Assembly (NCBI GenBank): GCA_021849805.1
Contig: JAJZSL010000001.1
Span: 62,001-126,000, forward strand
Origin: a bacterium
Lineage (GTDB): Bacteria; Verrucomicrobiota; Verrucomicrobiia; Chthoniobacterales; UBA6821
Reading direction: 5' to 3'
DNA: 64,000 bases
The notes below the pieces were generated by a model that saw only the letters and a program-made list of their open reading frames with translations, was not told the DNA's origin and made no database searches. The position numbers and the translations under genes are program-made. This document shows, in pieces, positions 29,806 through 39,283 of this stretch; within the stretch, counting starts at the first letter, position 1; every line of letters starts with the position of its first letter.

Positions 29806-31859
29806 ATCATCTTGCTACTACTGCTTCACCCTATTTGCTCGAGCATGCTTCTCATCCTGTCGCATGGTATCCTTGGGGTGAGGAAGCTTTTAGAAGGGCG
29901 AGGGAGGAGAGAAAGCCGATTTTTTTGTCCATTGGTTATTCCACGTGTCATTGGTGTCATGTTATGGCTGATGAATCTTTTGAAAATGAGGCCATCGCTG
30001 CTCTGCTCAACGCTCATTTCATTGCTATTAAAGTTGATCGTGAAGAACGCCCTGATGTTGATCGTCTCTATATGCGATATGTTCAGCTATTAACAGGTAG
30101 AGGAGGTTGGCCCTTGAGTGTCTGGTTGACTCCAGAGCTGAAGCCATTTTTTGGAGGAACCTATTTTCCACCTACCAATACTACTAATCAGATTGGATTT
30201 CCTTCCGTACTCATACAACTGATCCAGCTTTGGGAGGAACATCCGGAGGAAATTGAAATTCAGGTTCTACGTTCCATGCAAGCGCTTGAGTACAGCATGA
30301 AAAGAGAGGAGAGTTCTCCCAGTTTTAAAAAGGAATTTATTTTAGAAAATGCTTTAGAAATATTCTCTAAGCACTTTGATGAAGATTATGGAGGATTTAC
30401 TTTAGCTCCAAAGTTTCCAAGACCTTCGCTCCTCTTCTTTTTATTACGTTATGCTCATCAGCGTCATGATTTTTCCGCAGAAAAAGCTCGCAGTATGGTA
30501 CTACTCACGCTTGAGAAAATGGCTGTAGGAGGGATACACGATCAGCTTGGAGGTGGCTTTCATCGTTACTCAGTAGATCGTACTTGGACCATTCCTCATT
30601 TTGAGAAAATGCTCTATGATCAAGCACAGCTTGCCATGGCTTACCTTGAAGCATACGAGCTTACTGAGGAGAAAAAATATGCTCAGGTCGTCCATAGCAC
30701 CCTCCATTATGTACTGGAAATGATGAGAGCAGCTGAAGGTGGTTTTTACTCTGCTCAAGATGCCGATAGTGAGGATGTGGATGGTCAAAAACGTGAAGGC
30801 GCTTACTATTTATGGTTTGCTGAAGAAATAAAAGAACTCTTATCCAACCAAGAGTATCGTGCTGCTACTAGCTACTATCATCTTCAAGAAAAAGGAAATA
30901 TTGACCCCAGCTATGATCCGCATGGAGAGATGGCTGGGAAGAATATTTTATTTATGAAGGAAGAGAAGAAGCTCACTCAAGTTGATGAAAAGCATCTCCA
31001 CGCTGCCTCTAGGAAACTTTATCAAGCACGTGCAAAGCGTCAGCCTCCCCATCGTGATGAAAAAATTTTAGTAGCTTGGAATGCTCTCATGATCACGGCT
31101 CTAGCTCGTGCTGGTATTACCCTAAAGAGTCAATGTTATCTTGATGCAGCGATTGAAGCTGCTTTTTTTATTCATAAAAATCTCTATGATCAATCCTCCA
31201 AGGAGCTCTATCGCAGCTACTATAAGGGTAGTAGAACTGTGAAAGCTTTTGCTGAAGATTATGCTTTTTTGATTCAGGGGCTCCTCGATCTTTATGAAGC
31301 AACCTTTGATCTTTTCTGGCTGCAATGGGCAGAGGAACTTCAGCAAACCATGAATGAGTTATTCTGGGATGGGAAGCATGGTGGCTATTTTAATAGTTCA
31401 GAAGACGATCCTTATCTTTTTTTACGACTTAAAGAAGAAGATGATGGAGCTGAACCCTCGGCTAACTCAATAGCAGCTCTTAATCTCCTTCGCTTCTCTC
31501 ACCTTTTTGAGGATATTTCAGCTGCCGAGAGAGCAACAAAAATTTTTCATCAATTTACTTCAATTTTAGAGAAGGCTCCCCTGGCAGTTCCACAGTTGCT
31601 TCTAGCTCTCTGGTACTCGCTTAGAGTGCCACGCCAGTTAGTCATTGTTGGAAAGTCTTCTTGGTCTAGCACACAAGTTCTCCTCTCAGAAGTAAGAAAA
31701 GGATTTCACCCAGATCAGTCGATTATCTTACTGCAAGGAGATGCTCGTGAGCAATGGCTAGAGAAGAGGAATCATGTTCTAGAAAAAATGAAATTAGAAG
31801 GAGAGAAAGCAGTACTCTACCGTTGTGATCACTACTGTTGTGAAAAAATAGAGGCCTAA
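29802..31859 (+). CDS. Thioredoxin-domain protein of the YyaL/SSP411 (DUF255) family
   Basis: The N-terminal thioredoxin-like domain (about 1-160) has the family motif STCHWCHVM, with [16 protein letters not shown] before it and DREERPDVD after it. The remainder is the alpha/alpha-barrel region typical of N-acyl-glucosamine epimerase-like folds, with [27 protein letters not shown] and ILVAWNALM. 685 residues is full length. The biochemical role of this widespread family is not established. It is coupled to ruvB by an ATGA overlap. Confidence 0.9.
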   Translation: MNHLATTASPYLLEHASHPVAWYPWGEEAFRRAREERKPIFLSIGYSTCHWCHVMADESFENEAIAALLNAHFIAIKVDREERPDVDRLYMRYVQLLTGRGGWPLSVWLTPELKPFFGGTYFPPTNTTNQIGFPSVLIQLIQLWEEHPEEIEIQVLRSMQALEYSMKREESSPSFKKEFILENALEIFSKHFDEDYGGFTLAPKFPRPSLLFFLLRYAHQRHDFSAEKARSMVLLTLEKMAVGGIHDQLGGGFHRYSVDRTWTIPHFEKMLYDQAQLAMAYLEAYELTEEKKYAQVVHSTLHYVLEMMRAAEGGFYSAQDADSEDVDGQKREGAYYLWFAEEIKELLSNQEYRAATSYYHLQEKGNIDPSYDPHGEMAGKNILFMKEEKKLTQVDEKHLHAASRKLYQARAKRQPPHRDEKILVAWNALMITALARAGITLKSQCYLDAAIEAAFFIHKNLYDQSSKELYRSYYKGSRTVKAFAEDYAFLIQGLLDLYEATFDLFWLQWAEELQQTMNELFWDGKHGGYFNSSEDDPYLFLRLKEEDDGAEPSANSIAALNLLRFSHLFEDISAAERATKIFHQFTSILEKAPLAVPQLLLALWYSLRVPRQLVIVGKSSWSSTQVLLSEVRKGFHPDQSIILLQGDAREQWLEKRNHVLEKMKLEGEKAVLYRCDHYCCEKIEA

Positions 31860-32030
31860 GGAAAGTAGAGAAATTTTATTGTATTGCAGCCACTGTGGAG
31901 TAGAGATAACTTTCTCTGGTTTCTTGGAGTCTTGTCGCTCTGAAGAATTTTGGGGTGAAATGGTTGAAATTTTTCTTCTTCAATAGAAAAAAAGAAAAAA
32001 TTTTAATTTCTAACTAATTTGAACTATACA

Positions 32031-32543
32031 ATGAAACGATCAATTCTCTTTTTTTTACTTATGACAACGTTTGGATTTGCTGCTCAGCCACTCTCTCCTG
32101 GAGATCTTGCTCCTAAAATCACTGCTCCTAATCAAGATGGAGCCTTGGTTTCTTTCCCTGAAGTCTATGCTCAAGGCCTCACACTTGTTTATTTTTATCC
32201 TAAGGCTGACACTCCAGGATGCACTGCAGAAGCTTGTTCTCTGAGGGATTCCTACCAGGAGCTTCGCGATCGTCATGGAAAGGCTATCCAAATTTTGGGT
32301 GTTAGCAAAGATACTCCTCAAGCACAGAAAGATTTTCAGCAGAAGCATCATCTTCCCTTCACGCTAATAGCGGACACAGATGGTCACGTTGCAAAAGCTT
32401 TTGGGGTAACAATCATTCCCATCGTTGGTCTGACCAGTCGCCAATCTTTTCTTATTAAGGATGGAAAAATTGTTTGGTCTTCCCTAAAGGCAGCGACGAG
32501 TGGTGCTGCTGCCGAAGTTCAAAAAGCCCTCCAAGAACTCTAA
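32031..32543 (+). CDS. Secreted thioredoxin-dependent peroxiredoxin (BCP/PrxQ type)
   Basis: Reduces hydrogen peroxide and organic peroxides. The sequence begins with a signal peptide (ILFFLLMTTFGFA, then AQPLSPGD), so it should act outside the cytoplasm. The PrxQ pattern ADTPGCTAEACSLRD carries the peroxidatic Cys64 and resolving Cys69, four residues apart. VYFYPKADTPG and the later LIADTDGHVAKAFGV support the family. The first ATG is at 32031; a TTG four codons upstream is in frame. Monocistronic by position. Confidence 0.9.
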   Translation: MKRSILFFLLMTTFGFAAQPLSPGDLAPKITAPNQDGALVSFPEVYAQGLTLVYFYPKADTPGCTAEACSLRDSYQELRDRHGKAIQILGVSKDTPQAQKDFQQKHHLPFTLIADTDGHVAKAFGVTIIPIVGLTSRQSFLIKDGKIVWSSLKAATSGAAAEVQKALQEL

Positions 32544-32658
32544 GAAAGAAAAAAGAGAGCTGGAGAAGAATTTTGGACTCAATCCTCTTTTCTTCTTCAT
32601 CTCAATCCTCCTTTACTTTTTTGGAGCGTCTGCTACTCTCTTTACTCTTGTTTTTTCA

Positions 32659-32730
32659 GGGTTGGTAGCTCAATGGTAGAGCAGTGCCCTTTTAAGGCAT
32701 TGGTTGAGGGTTCGAGTCCCTCCCAACCCA
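32659..32730 (+). tRNA. tRNA-Lys (anticodon TTT)
   Basis: A complete cloverleaf: acceptor GGGTTGG/CCAACCC, D stem GCTC/GAGC, anticodon stem GTGCC/GGCAT with loop CTTTTAA and anticodon TTT at 32691-32693, five-base variable region, T arm GAGGG-TTCGAGT-CCCTC, and discriminator A. The CCA end is not encoded. It stands alone, 115 bases after the peroxiredoxin gene. Confidence 0.95.
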
Positions 32731-32895
32731 AGAGGAAAACTTCTTTGAAATAGTTTTTATCAGAAACTTAAGATTTGGAGACTGTTTTAAGAAAAAAATT
32801 TCTACATTTCAAAATATTCTCCCAAATATTCTCCAATAGTATTCTCCCTCTAAGGTGAGGAAGACTCATCGAGTGTAAGTAATAACAACGCGATC

Positions 32896-34146
32896 ATGCC
32901 CTCTTTTCATTTTCAAGCGTTTGATTCCTCTGGAAAAAAGATGACTGGTGATCTAGAGGCAACTTCACAAAGTGAAGCTTATCGATTACTTCGCATGCGG
33001 GGCCTCCAGCCTCAATCACTTCAAGGAGAGGTATCTCTTGGGGCTCCATCCTCTCGTTCAAAAGGGAGACTTGCTATGTCAAACTCTGCTTCTTGGACGC
33101 AAAAGCGCCTTAGTACGCCGGAGCTTCTTTTCTTTACCGAAGAACTTGCTGAACTCTTAGAAGCAGGATTACAGCTCGAAGGAGCGCTTAGGGTCATCGA
33201 GGAGCGTCAAGAAAAATCTTCTGTCAAAGTTGCTGCTGCTCTTCTGCGAGCCCGTGTTCGCGAAGGAGTCAGTTTTTCTAAGGCGCTTCGTGAATGTGGA
33301 GAGTCTTTTGATCCACTCTACTGCAATCTAGTAGCAGCAGGGGAGGCTAGTGGCGCGCTACCAAAAATTTTGAAGCGTCAATGTGCTCACTTAGAAATGA
33401 TGGAGGAACTGCGCAAGAAGGTCACCTCTTCACTTGTCTATCCAAGTATTGTTTTTGCTTCTGCTATTGTGCTGATGTTTATTTTCCTGACCTTTTTAGT
33501 TCCTCAGCTCTCTGTGCTTCTTGGAAAATCAGGCCAGAAACTTCCACTCATTACTAGAGCCCTCATTGCTATTAGTGAATTCTCTGCTCATTGGTGGTGG
33601 GCTATTATTGCCGCTCTAGGAGCTTCATTTCTAGGACTTCGTATGATAGTGGAAACTCCCTCCGGAAAAGCATGGTGGCATCACTTCCTCCTTGAGATTC
33701 CAGTACTTGGTCCCGTCCTGAGAACAAAATTTTTTGCTGAAATCTTACAAACTTTATCCACTCTTGTTTCCAATGGAGTACCTATGCTCAATGGTCTTCA
33801 TCTACTTCATGGTGCTACAGGAAATATTTTCCTGCGTTCTCTTCTTGCTCAGTTAGCTGCTCTAGTTAGTGAAGGTTATAGTTTGGAGAGGTCGATGAGA
33901 AAGGTTGGGTTTTTTCCTCCTGTGCTCATTGATATTTTGAGTGTTGGAGAGCAGACTGGAGATATTGCAGGAGCGCTCAGTCGTGCTGCACAACGATATG
34001 ATCGTGAACTCTCTTCCAAAATTGGCTATCTTACTACCCTTATTCAACCAGCAGTAATTTTGCTCGTTGCTCTTTTTGTCGGTTTGGTGGCCTACTCCAT
34101 GATTGCTGGTATTCTCACGAGCGTCAATTCGCTACGAGCTCACTAG
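32896..34146 (+). CDS. Type II secretion/type IV pilus inner-membrane protein (GspF/PilC family)
   Basis: Polytopic platform protein of type II secretion or type IV pilus machines. The N-terminal strand PSFHFQAFDSSGKKMTGDLEA is the usual PilC/GspF opening. Two T2SSF domains follow, each with RxGxSFSKAL-like or SxGYSLERSMR-like motifs and a membrane segment (IVFASAIVLMFIFLTFLVPQ; AVILLVALFVGLVAYSMI). 416 residues is normal. No gspE, gspG or pilus genes are adjacent, so the rest of the machine must be elsewhere or lost. The upstream leader carries three close copies of a TATTCTCC motif. Confidence 0.9.
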   Translation: MPSFHFQAFDSSGKKMTGDLEATSQSEAYRLLRMRGLQPQSLQGEVSLGAPSSRSKGRLAMSNSASWTQKRLSTPELLFFTEELAELLEAGLQLEGALRVIEERQEKSSVKVAAALLRARVREGVSFSKALRECGESFDPLYCNLVAAGEASGALPKILKRQCAHLEMMEELRKKVTSSLVYPSIVFASAIVLMFIFLTFLVPQLSVLLGKSGQKLPLITRALIAISEFSAHWWWAIIAALGASFLGLRMIVETPSGKAWWHHFLLEIPVLGPVLRTKFFAEILQTLSTLVSNGVPMLNGLHLLHGATGNIFLRSLLAQLAALVSEGYSLERSMRKVGFFPPVLIDILSVGEQTGDIAGALSRAAQRYDRELSSKIGYLTTLIQPAVILLVALFVGLVAYSMIAGILTSVNSLRAH

Positions 34147-34233
34147 AGGGTTTAAAAATCCTCTCCTGGCACCTCTCTTGGAGCACTTCTCGTTTCTGGC
34201 ACTGCATCCGGCTACAACTTTATTTAAAACACT

Positions 34234-35244
34234 TTAGAGAGAAACTCTTTTTTTAAAAGAGTCAGTATTAAGAATGATTTCTTCAAGGACTTGGGGAAGT
34301 GATTTAGTGGCAATCCAAGAGAAGTCTTTCTCAAAAGCACTTCCATCAACAACCCAGCGCTGCTCCAACATTTCTTTAACGCGATCGCGCCCAAGGCTAG
34401 GATAGGCATCTTGGAGTGCTGGAATTTGATCCAGAATCATTGATAAGAACTTGATGATGAAATGAGGTAGCCGCAATGTAACTCCAGGACTCTTGAGAAG
34501 AGCTGCCGTTGTTTCTAAGAGTTCTAAGTCAGTTATGCTCTTTTGATTTGCTACAAAATAGAGCTGCCCTGAGAGCTTCCTCCACTCTTGCTTAGCAGCA
34601 AGCAGAAGAGCACGACATAAATCATCCACAGCTATCCAACTATATTCTTTTTTAAAGAAACCTGGCTTCACACGTAGAGAGGAGTTTGCCATTTTGAGAA
34701 GAGGAAGAATAGCACGATCACCAGGCCCAAGAATCATGGGGGGACGAAGCAGGAGAAGTCGCTCTGGCAGGCGTGCTAGTAGCTCTTTCTCCATAGCAAG
34801 TTTAGATTCTCCATACCAAGTGATGGGTGCAGGAAGATCTTGCTCCCGAAGTATCTGCTTTGGCTCTCTGGTTGGCCCAGCAGCCGATTGAGAGGAGAGA
34901 GCAAGAAAGCGAGATTTTTCGGGAAGAGCTTCTAGAAGGTGAAGTGTACTCTTCACATTGCTCTGAAAATAATCAGCTCGATGTCGAGCAAAGAGGAGTC
35001 CTGCAGCATGGATGACCACCTCCGTTTCTTGAGCAAGAGGAGGCAAGAGCCATCGATTCTCAACAACAGGGCAGGGGAGAAGACGATGATCTTGAGGAGG
35101 AATGCTATCTTGGCGCAGCTGCTGCTGAAGTTTTTCTGGATTACGAACTGGAAGAATAATCGTTGAGAATGTTCTATCGTTGAGAGCCTGGAGCAGGAGA
35201 TGTCGTCCTAGAAAACCTGTAGAACCAGTAATAAGGAGCTTCAT
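34234..35244 (-). CDS. NAD(P)-dependent epimerase-like dehydrogenase, probable ceramide reductase (CerR-like)
   Basis: Extended SDR with TGSTGFLGRHLL near the N-terminus and a catalytic WYGESK (Tyr-x-x-x-Lys) preceded by LALSSQSAAGP. About 336 residues from ATG 35244 (a TTG precedes it). In Caulobacter, ceramide synthesis needs Spt, a GNAT-like ceramide synthase and an NAD-dependent epimerase-like reductase CerR. The same three types of gene lie in a row here on one strand, so I infer that this one reduces the oxidised ceramide. Taken alone, it could act on another substrate. Confidence 0.65.
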   Translation of the reverse strand: MKLLITGSTGFLGRHLLLQALNDRTFSTIILPVRNPEKLQQQLRQDSIPPQDHRLLPCPVVENRWLLPPLAQETEVVIHAAGLLFARHRADYFQSNVKSTLHLLEALPEKSRFLALSSQSAAGPTREPKQILREQDLPAPITWYGESKLAMEKELLARLPERLLLLRPPMILGPGDRAILPLLKMANSSLRVKPGFFKKEYSWIAVDDLCRALLLAAKQEWRKLSGQLYFVANQKSITDLELLETTAALLKSPGVTLRLPHFIIKFLSMILDQIPALQDAYPSLGRDRVKEMLEQRWVVDGSAFEKDFSWIATKSLPQVLEEIILNTDSFKKRVSL

Positions 35245-35314
35245 CAATGCGTAAGTAGAGAAGAGAAGATCTGCTCAAGAGCTAAGAGCTGGCGTGCCCT
35301 CCATGCTCTGACTC

Positions 35315-36487
35315 TTAAGTAGGAGAGCAAATTTCTCCGATTGTTTTTTCAAAAATTTCGTAAGTCTTATCCTGATAGCCACCCATGAGCTGGGCCCCCT
35401 CCAAGATCTCAACATTATTAGCTTCCACCCAAGAAACTTCAGAACGCTCATAACGAGCTTTAGTTCGAACATAGGCTTCATAGAAGAGAAGAGCACTCAA
35501 TCCTTTATTTTGATGTTCTGGATCGACTCCAAGAACACACAGACGAGCACTCTTAGGGCGTTGAATTTGGATTCGTAGAGCTATTTCTAAGAATCGCAAT
35601 AGACCTCGGCGAGGACGCGCTGCATGAAAAAGCTCATTGACATTGGGGAGAGAGAGGCTAAAGGCGACTTCCTGATCATCTAAGCAAGCGAAGAGAATAA
35701 GGTTGGGGTCCGCGATAGCTTTTAAATCCTTAGCTGCATGTCGGAGATCTTCTAGGGAAATGGGATAGAAGCCCCAGTTACGGTTTAGTGTTACATTATA
35801 GAGGCGATGAAGAATCTTCATTTCGTGCTCAAGATCATTCATTCTAATGCTACGAATCGTTACTCGAGAGCGTCGAGCAAGCCGATCAACAATTTTGTTA
35901 ACACGAGCGGGTGTTGCTGCTTGGAGAGGAATCATCCAAGCGTAGAGTATTCTGACGGATGCTAAGCCAGCAGCAGCATAGAGTTCACGGTAGTAAGGAG
36001 GATTCCATGGCATGGAAATGAAAGCAGGAGTATCAAATCCTTCTGTTAGTAAGCCACAATCATCATTAATAGAAGGATTGTAGGGCCCCCTTAGTGAGGT
36101 CATGCCATGGGCTCGAAGAATCTCTGCAGCTTTTTCAAAGAGAGCCTTAGCAACTTGAGGATCATCAACAGAGTCAAAAAACCCAAAAAAGCCAACACGA
36201 TCTTTATGATAGTCGTTGTGCGAGCGATTGATGATTGCTGCAATACGTCCTAGTGGTTTTCCATGGGCAGTTGCTATCAAGGGAAAAATTTTCCCGTGCT
36301 CTTGGGTGAAGACCCCACGTGGTTGGATCAGTTGAACAACACTACCGGGAAAGGGTGGCGTAAAGTTCGGATTCTTGCAGTGTAGTAACTCGGGAATCTG
36401 CTCGAAGCGATGAAACTCGCTCTTGCTCTGGCAAGGCAAAATCGAAAACGTTGCGACGGCGGCCTGGTTCGGTGTAGACGGGATCAT
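35315..36487 (-). CDS. GNAT-fold N-acyltransferase, probable bacterial ceramide synthase (bCerS-like)
   Basis: About 390-residue protein of the GNAT superfamily type that is found beside bacterial serine palmitoyltransferase. It begins with the family's opening (KSEFHRFEQIPELLH, then PNFTPPFPG), carries GRIAAIINRSHNDYH and GFFGFFDSVDDPQVAKALFE, RGPYNPSINDDCG and a final acyl-CoA region with CVLGVDPEHQNKGLSALL. bCerS acylates the amino group of the sphingoid precursor. The ATG at 36487 has an AGGAA 6 bases upstream, which supports this start although it lies 146 nt inside the spt gene. A peptidoglycan or other acyl acceptor remains possible. Confidence 0.7.
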   Translation of the reverse strand: MIPSTPNQAAVATFSILPCQSKSEFHRFEQIPELLHCKNPNFTPPFPGSVVQLIQPRGVFTQEHGKIFPLIATAHGKPLGRIAAIINRSHNDYHKDRVGFFGFFDSVDDPQVAKALFEKAAEILRAHGMTSLRGPYNPSINDDCGLLTEGFDTPAFISMPWNPPYYRELYAAAGLASVRILYAWMIPLQAATPARVNKIVDRLARRSRVTIRSIRMNDLEHEMKILHRLYNVTLNRNWGFYPISLEDLRHAAKDLKAIADPNLILFACLDDQEVAFSLSLPNVNELFHAARPRRGLLRFLEIALRIQIQRPKSARLCVLGVDPEHQNKGLSALLFYEAYVRTKARYERSEVSWVEANNVEILEGAQLMGGYQDKTYEIFEKTIGEICSPT

Positions 36488-37673
36488 CAAAGGTTCCTAG
36501 TTCACGGGCTAATTTTTCAAAAACTTCTAAAATAAAATTAAGATCATTCTCAGTGTGTGTCGACATGAAGCTAGTGCGTACAATAGCCTCTCCATAGCGT
36601 ACAGCAGGATAAATAGCGGGAGTAGCAAAAATTCCTTCCTCAAAAAGTCGTTGTGAGAAGGTAAATGCCTTTGCTTCACTTCCAATGAGAATAGGCACAA
36701 TGGGAGTCTGTGTGGAACCAATATTAAATCCAATAGATTTGAATCCAGCATGCATTTTATGGGTATTCATCCAGAGTTGCTCGATACGCTCTGGCTCTTG
36801 GCGCATGAGCTCTAACGCTTTGAGTACACCACCTACCACAGCAGGTGCTAGGGCAGCGGTGAAAATAAAACAGCGAGCTTTGTGCTTGAGAAATTCAATC
36901 ATCTCCTGAGAACCAGCAATGAAGCCACCCATGGAGCCAAGTGATTTCGAAAAAGTTCCCATCATGATTTCTACTTCATCATTAATTCCAAAATGATGAG
37001 CAGTACCACGACCTTGAGGTCCGAGTACTCCTAACGAATGTGCTTCGTCAACGTAAGTGATGGCACCATATTCCTTGGCGATTGGCAGAAGAGCAGGAAG
37101 ATCAGCAATATCTCCTGACATGCTGAAAACACCATCCATAATAACAAGCTTTCCTGACTCTTCCGGTAAACGTTTAAGACGATTACGAAGAGCCATGGCG
37201 GAATTGTGACGATAAGGGATCAAGCGTGCCACGGAAGTTTGACATCCTTCAATAATACTTGCATGGTTTTCTCGATCACAGAGAATAGCATCCTCTGCTT
37301 CCAGAAGAGCAGTTAAAGCTCCTTGATTAGCAAAAAATCCTGTAGAGAAGAGAAGAACTGCTTCACGCTGTAGAAAATCAGCGAGTTGTGCTTCAAGTTC
37401 CTCATGCAAGCGGATGGTTCCATTGAGCAGACGAGAACCAGTACAGCCAGCTCCAAAGCGACGCGTTGCCTCACAAGCTGCTTCAATAACACGAGGATCT
37501 TGAGCTAGTCCTAAGTAGTTATTGGAACCAATCATGATTTTCTCAGCACCTTGACAGAGAACATGATTGCCGTAACTATCATCAATGCATCTGAAATAAG
37601 GGTAGAATCCTTGAGCTCGTGCATCGTCTGAGTCACGATATTCCCGGCATTTTTTAAAAAGATCTTTGGCCAT
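36342..37673 (-). CDS. spt: Serine palmitoyltransferase (alpha-oxoamine synthase)
   Basis: PLP enzyme that condenses L-serine with an acyl-CoA to 3-ketosphinganine, the first step of sphingolipid synthesis. The SPT-type N-terminus is clear (AQGFYPYFRCIDDSYGN, then GSNNYLGL and GSRLLNGT). His137 stacks on PLP, Asp209 and His212 are in YVDEAHSLGVLG, and the PLP Lys243 is in GTFSKSLGSMGG. The conserved core ends near residue 393; about 50 more residues are encoded over the start of the acyltransferase gene. Related synthases (BioF, KBL) are less likely because of the YPYF motif and the neighbours. Confidence 0.85.
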   Translation of the reverse strand: MAKDLFKKCREYRDSDDARAQGFYPYFRCIDDSYGNHVLCQGAEKIMIGSNNYLGLAQDPRVIEAACEATRRFGAGCTGSRLLNGTIRLHEELEAQLADFLQREAVLLFSTGFFANQGALTALLEAEDAILCDRENHASIIEGCQTSVARLIPYRHNSAMALRNRLKRLPEESGKLVIMDGVFSMSGDIADLPALLPIAKEYGAITYVDEAHSLGVLGPQGRGTAHHFGINDEVEIMMGTFSKSLGSMGGFIAGSQEMIEFLKHKARCFIFTAALAPAVVGGVLKALELMRQEPERIEQLWMNTHKMHAGFKSIGFNIGSTQTPIVPILIGSEAKAFTFSQRLFEEGIFATPAIYPAVRYGEAIVRTSFMSTHTENDLNFILEVFEKLARELGTFDDPVYTEPGRRRNVFDFALPEQERVSSLRADSRVTTLQESELYATLSR

Positions 37674-37863
37674 TGAAAAGAGGTGGAACTACTCGAGATG
37701 AGTTAAGAGAAAATCGATCAGGATATTGAAAGAAGAAGGAGAGCTAGGAATTTTTTGAGGATCTTTTCTAGAAAACAATGCTAAGGCAAGGTGATGGAGG
37801 TAGAAAAGAAACGCAGACGAGGAACAGAAAAATTGAATCGCTAGTCTACTCAAAGAAGCGCTT

Positions 37864-39060
37864 CTAATGCAAGCTTAGCATTCTCTTGAGGGTTTTTAGA
37901 GAATCAAAATACTCCACGGCTGTCGCTCGTGCTAGCTTGGAGAGGCGTGGCCAATCCAAAATTACTTCTGCAGAAGCTTCGATGGCTTCTTGAAGTGTTT
38001 TTACAAAGAAGAGGCCGCTTTCACTTCCAGAAGGGGGAAGAAAACGCTCGGCTCCAGTGGGCTCCGTAATCACTGGGCGCCCTATCGCTAAGTAAGCAGC
38101 AGCACGATCACTGAGCCAGCCACTTTGCATTTTACTCTCTAGCTTTACAGCAGTGAATTCTGCTAGCGAGCTCTTTAGATAGTCATAATAGCGCTTGGGA
38201 GTTGGCATCAAATGATGAGGAGAGAGTACATGCCATCCTAGTTTTTCAAGGCGCTTTCTCTCTGGATCGTCTGCATTGAGGTTCATGGCCAGCTCAAAAG
38301 TAGCTTCAGGAAGATGCTCTGGCAAGGTGAGGTAAGGCTCAAAAGCAACTTTTTTTGAAAAATCAGGGTACTCCCCTTCGATTTCAACATGGCCATCCCA
38401 GTACCATTGGCCAACGGTGGTGAAACGAGGGGATCCCTGGAAGATCGGTTTGGGCTCTGCTTGAAGAAAAGCAGTATCCACTAGTGGAAAAAAAGACTTC
38501 CAGGTTACCAGGCTTTTGGGGATGCGTGAATCGATGGAATCCATGCATAAACCTACTGACCAGAATTCATGATGAAATGATTGTCCCATTTCCATACGAC
38601 TCATCCAAAAGAGAACTTCTGTTGGGTCGAGACTGCAGAGCAAGCGACGCTCAAAGAGCATGAGTAGTGGTGGCTTGATAGAATAACTCAAATTCAGAAG
38701 GACTCCCTGCTTAGCCTCTTGTCGTAAGGTTGAGGGATCTACTCCAAAGCTTTTCATTTGCGAGAGATCATATTCTTCTGAGTTTTTGTTCTGAAGTGCT
38801 TTGGGGTGGATGAGTAGAGAGTATTCAATGTCATACTCCTTCATTCTCCTCACAAAAGTACGCACACAAAAAGCATCTCGAGTGGGATCGTTACTCTCAG
38901 GCATGACCTCTAGCCAAATAGCACGAGTACCAAGCCGCTTTAGTCCTAATAAATATTGCAGTGGAACAGAAAAATTTCCTCCTCCCTCTGGATATTTGGC
39001 AGCAAAGCCACAGCCAACAAAAACGGTAGGAAGATTGGAGGAAGTAGTAGGAGAAGACAT
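37864..39060 (-). CDS. GT-B-like glycosyltransferase, member of the sphingolipid locus
   Basis: About 398 residues, no signal peptide. The N-terminus TVFVGCGFAAKYPEGGGNFSVPLQYLLGLKRLG reads like a GT-B Rossmann strand and glycine loop. The C-terminal third has the segment SGWLSDRAAAYLAIGRPV, then ITEPTG, which recurs in the second glycosyltransferase-like gene (41239-42417). It lies 190 bases upstream of spt on the same strand. I infer that it adds a sugar to ceramide or another lipid. ATG 39060 is preferred; a TTG seven codons upstream is in frame. No classified family is recognised with certainty. Confidence 0.55.
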   Translation of the reverse strand: MSSPTTSSNLPTVFVGCGFAAKYPEGGGNFSVPLQYLLGLKRLGTRAIWLEVMPESNDPTRDAFCVRTFVRRMKEYDIEYSLLIHPKALQNKNSEEYDLSQMKSFGVDPSTLRQEAKQGVLLNLSYSIKPPLLMLFERRLLCSLDPTEVLFWMSRMEMGQSFHHEFWSVGLCMDSIDSRIPKSLVTWKSFFPLVDTAFLQAEPKPIFQGSPRFTTVGQWYWDGHVEIEGEYPDFSKKVAFEPYLTLPEHLPEATFELAMNLNADDPERKRLEKLGWHVLSPHHLMPTPKRYYDYLKSSLAEFTAVKLESKMQSGWLSDRAAAYLAIGRPVITEPTGAERFLPPSGSESGLFFVKTLQEAIEASAEVILDWPRLSKLARATAVEYFDSLKTLKRMLSLH

Positions 39061-39283
39061 CAGCTGGGAAGTATTCTCCAATTTTGAAAAAAGAAAAGCT
39101 TTTCAAACTTATTCATTGATTCTTGGGAGAAGATGTTTGTAAAGATAGAAAAGTGAATCAGGATTTTCAAAAAATATGCTCTCTCCACGAGAAGAGCTTC
39201 CGCCAAAAACAATGGAAGGAACATGAGCATCATCAATTTTTTTAATCTAGCTGACACTGTTAATTATCAGCCGTGTAACAAGT

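Noticed and set aside
32812-32847. Three close TATTCTCC copies before the GspF-like gene, considered as a short repeat array
   Set aside because: Units are too short and imperfect and lack spacers of constant length; not a CRISPR and not clearly functional.
34142-34165. AGAGG/CCTCT hairpin after the GspF-like gene as terminator
   Set aside because: The stem has only five pairs and no T run follows.
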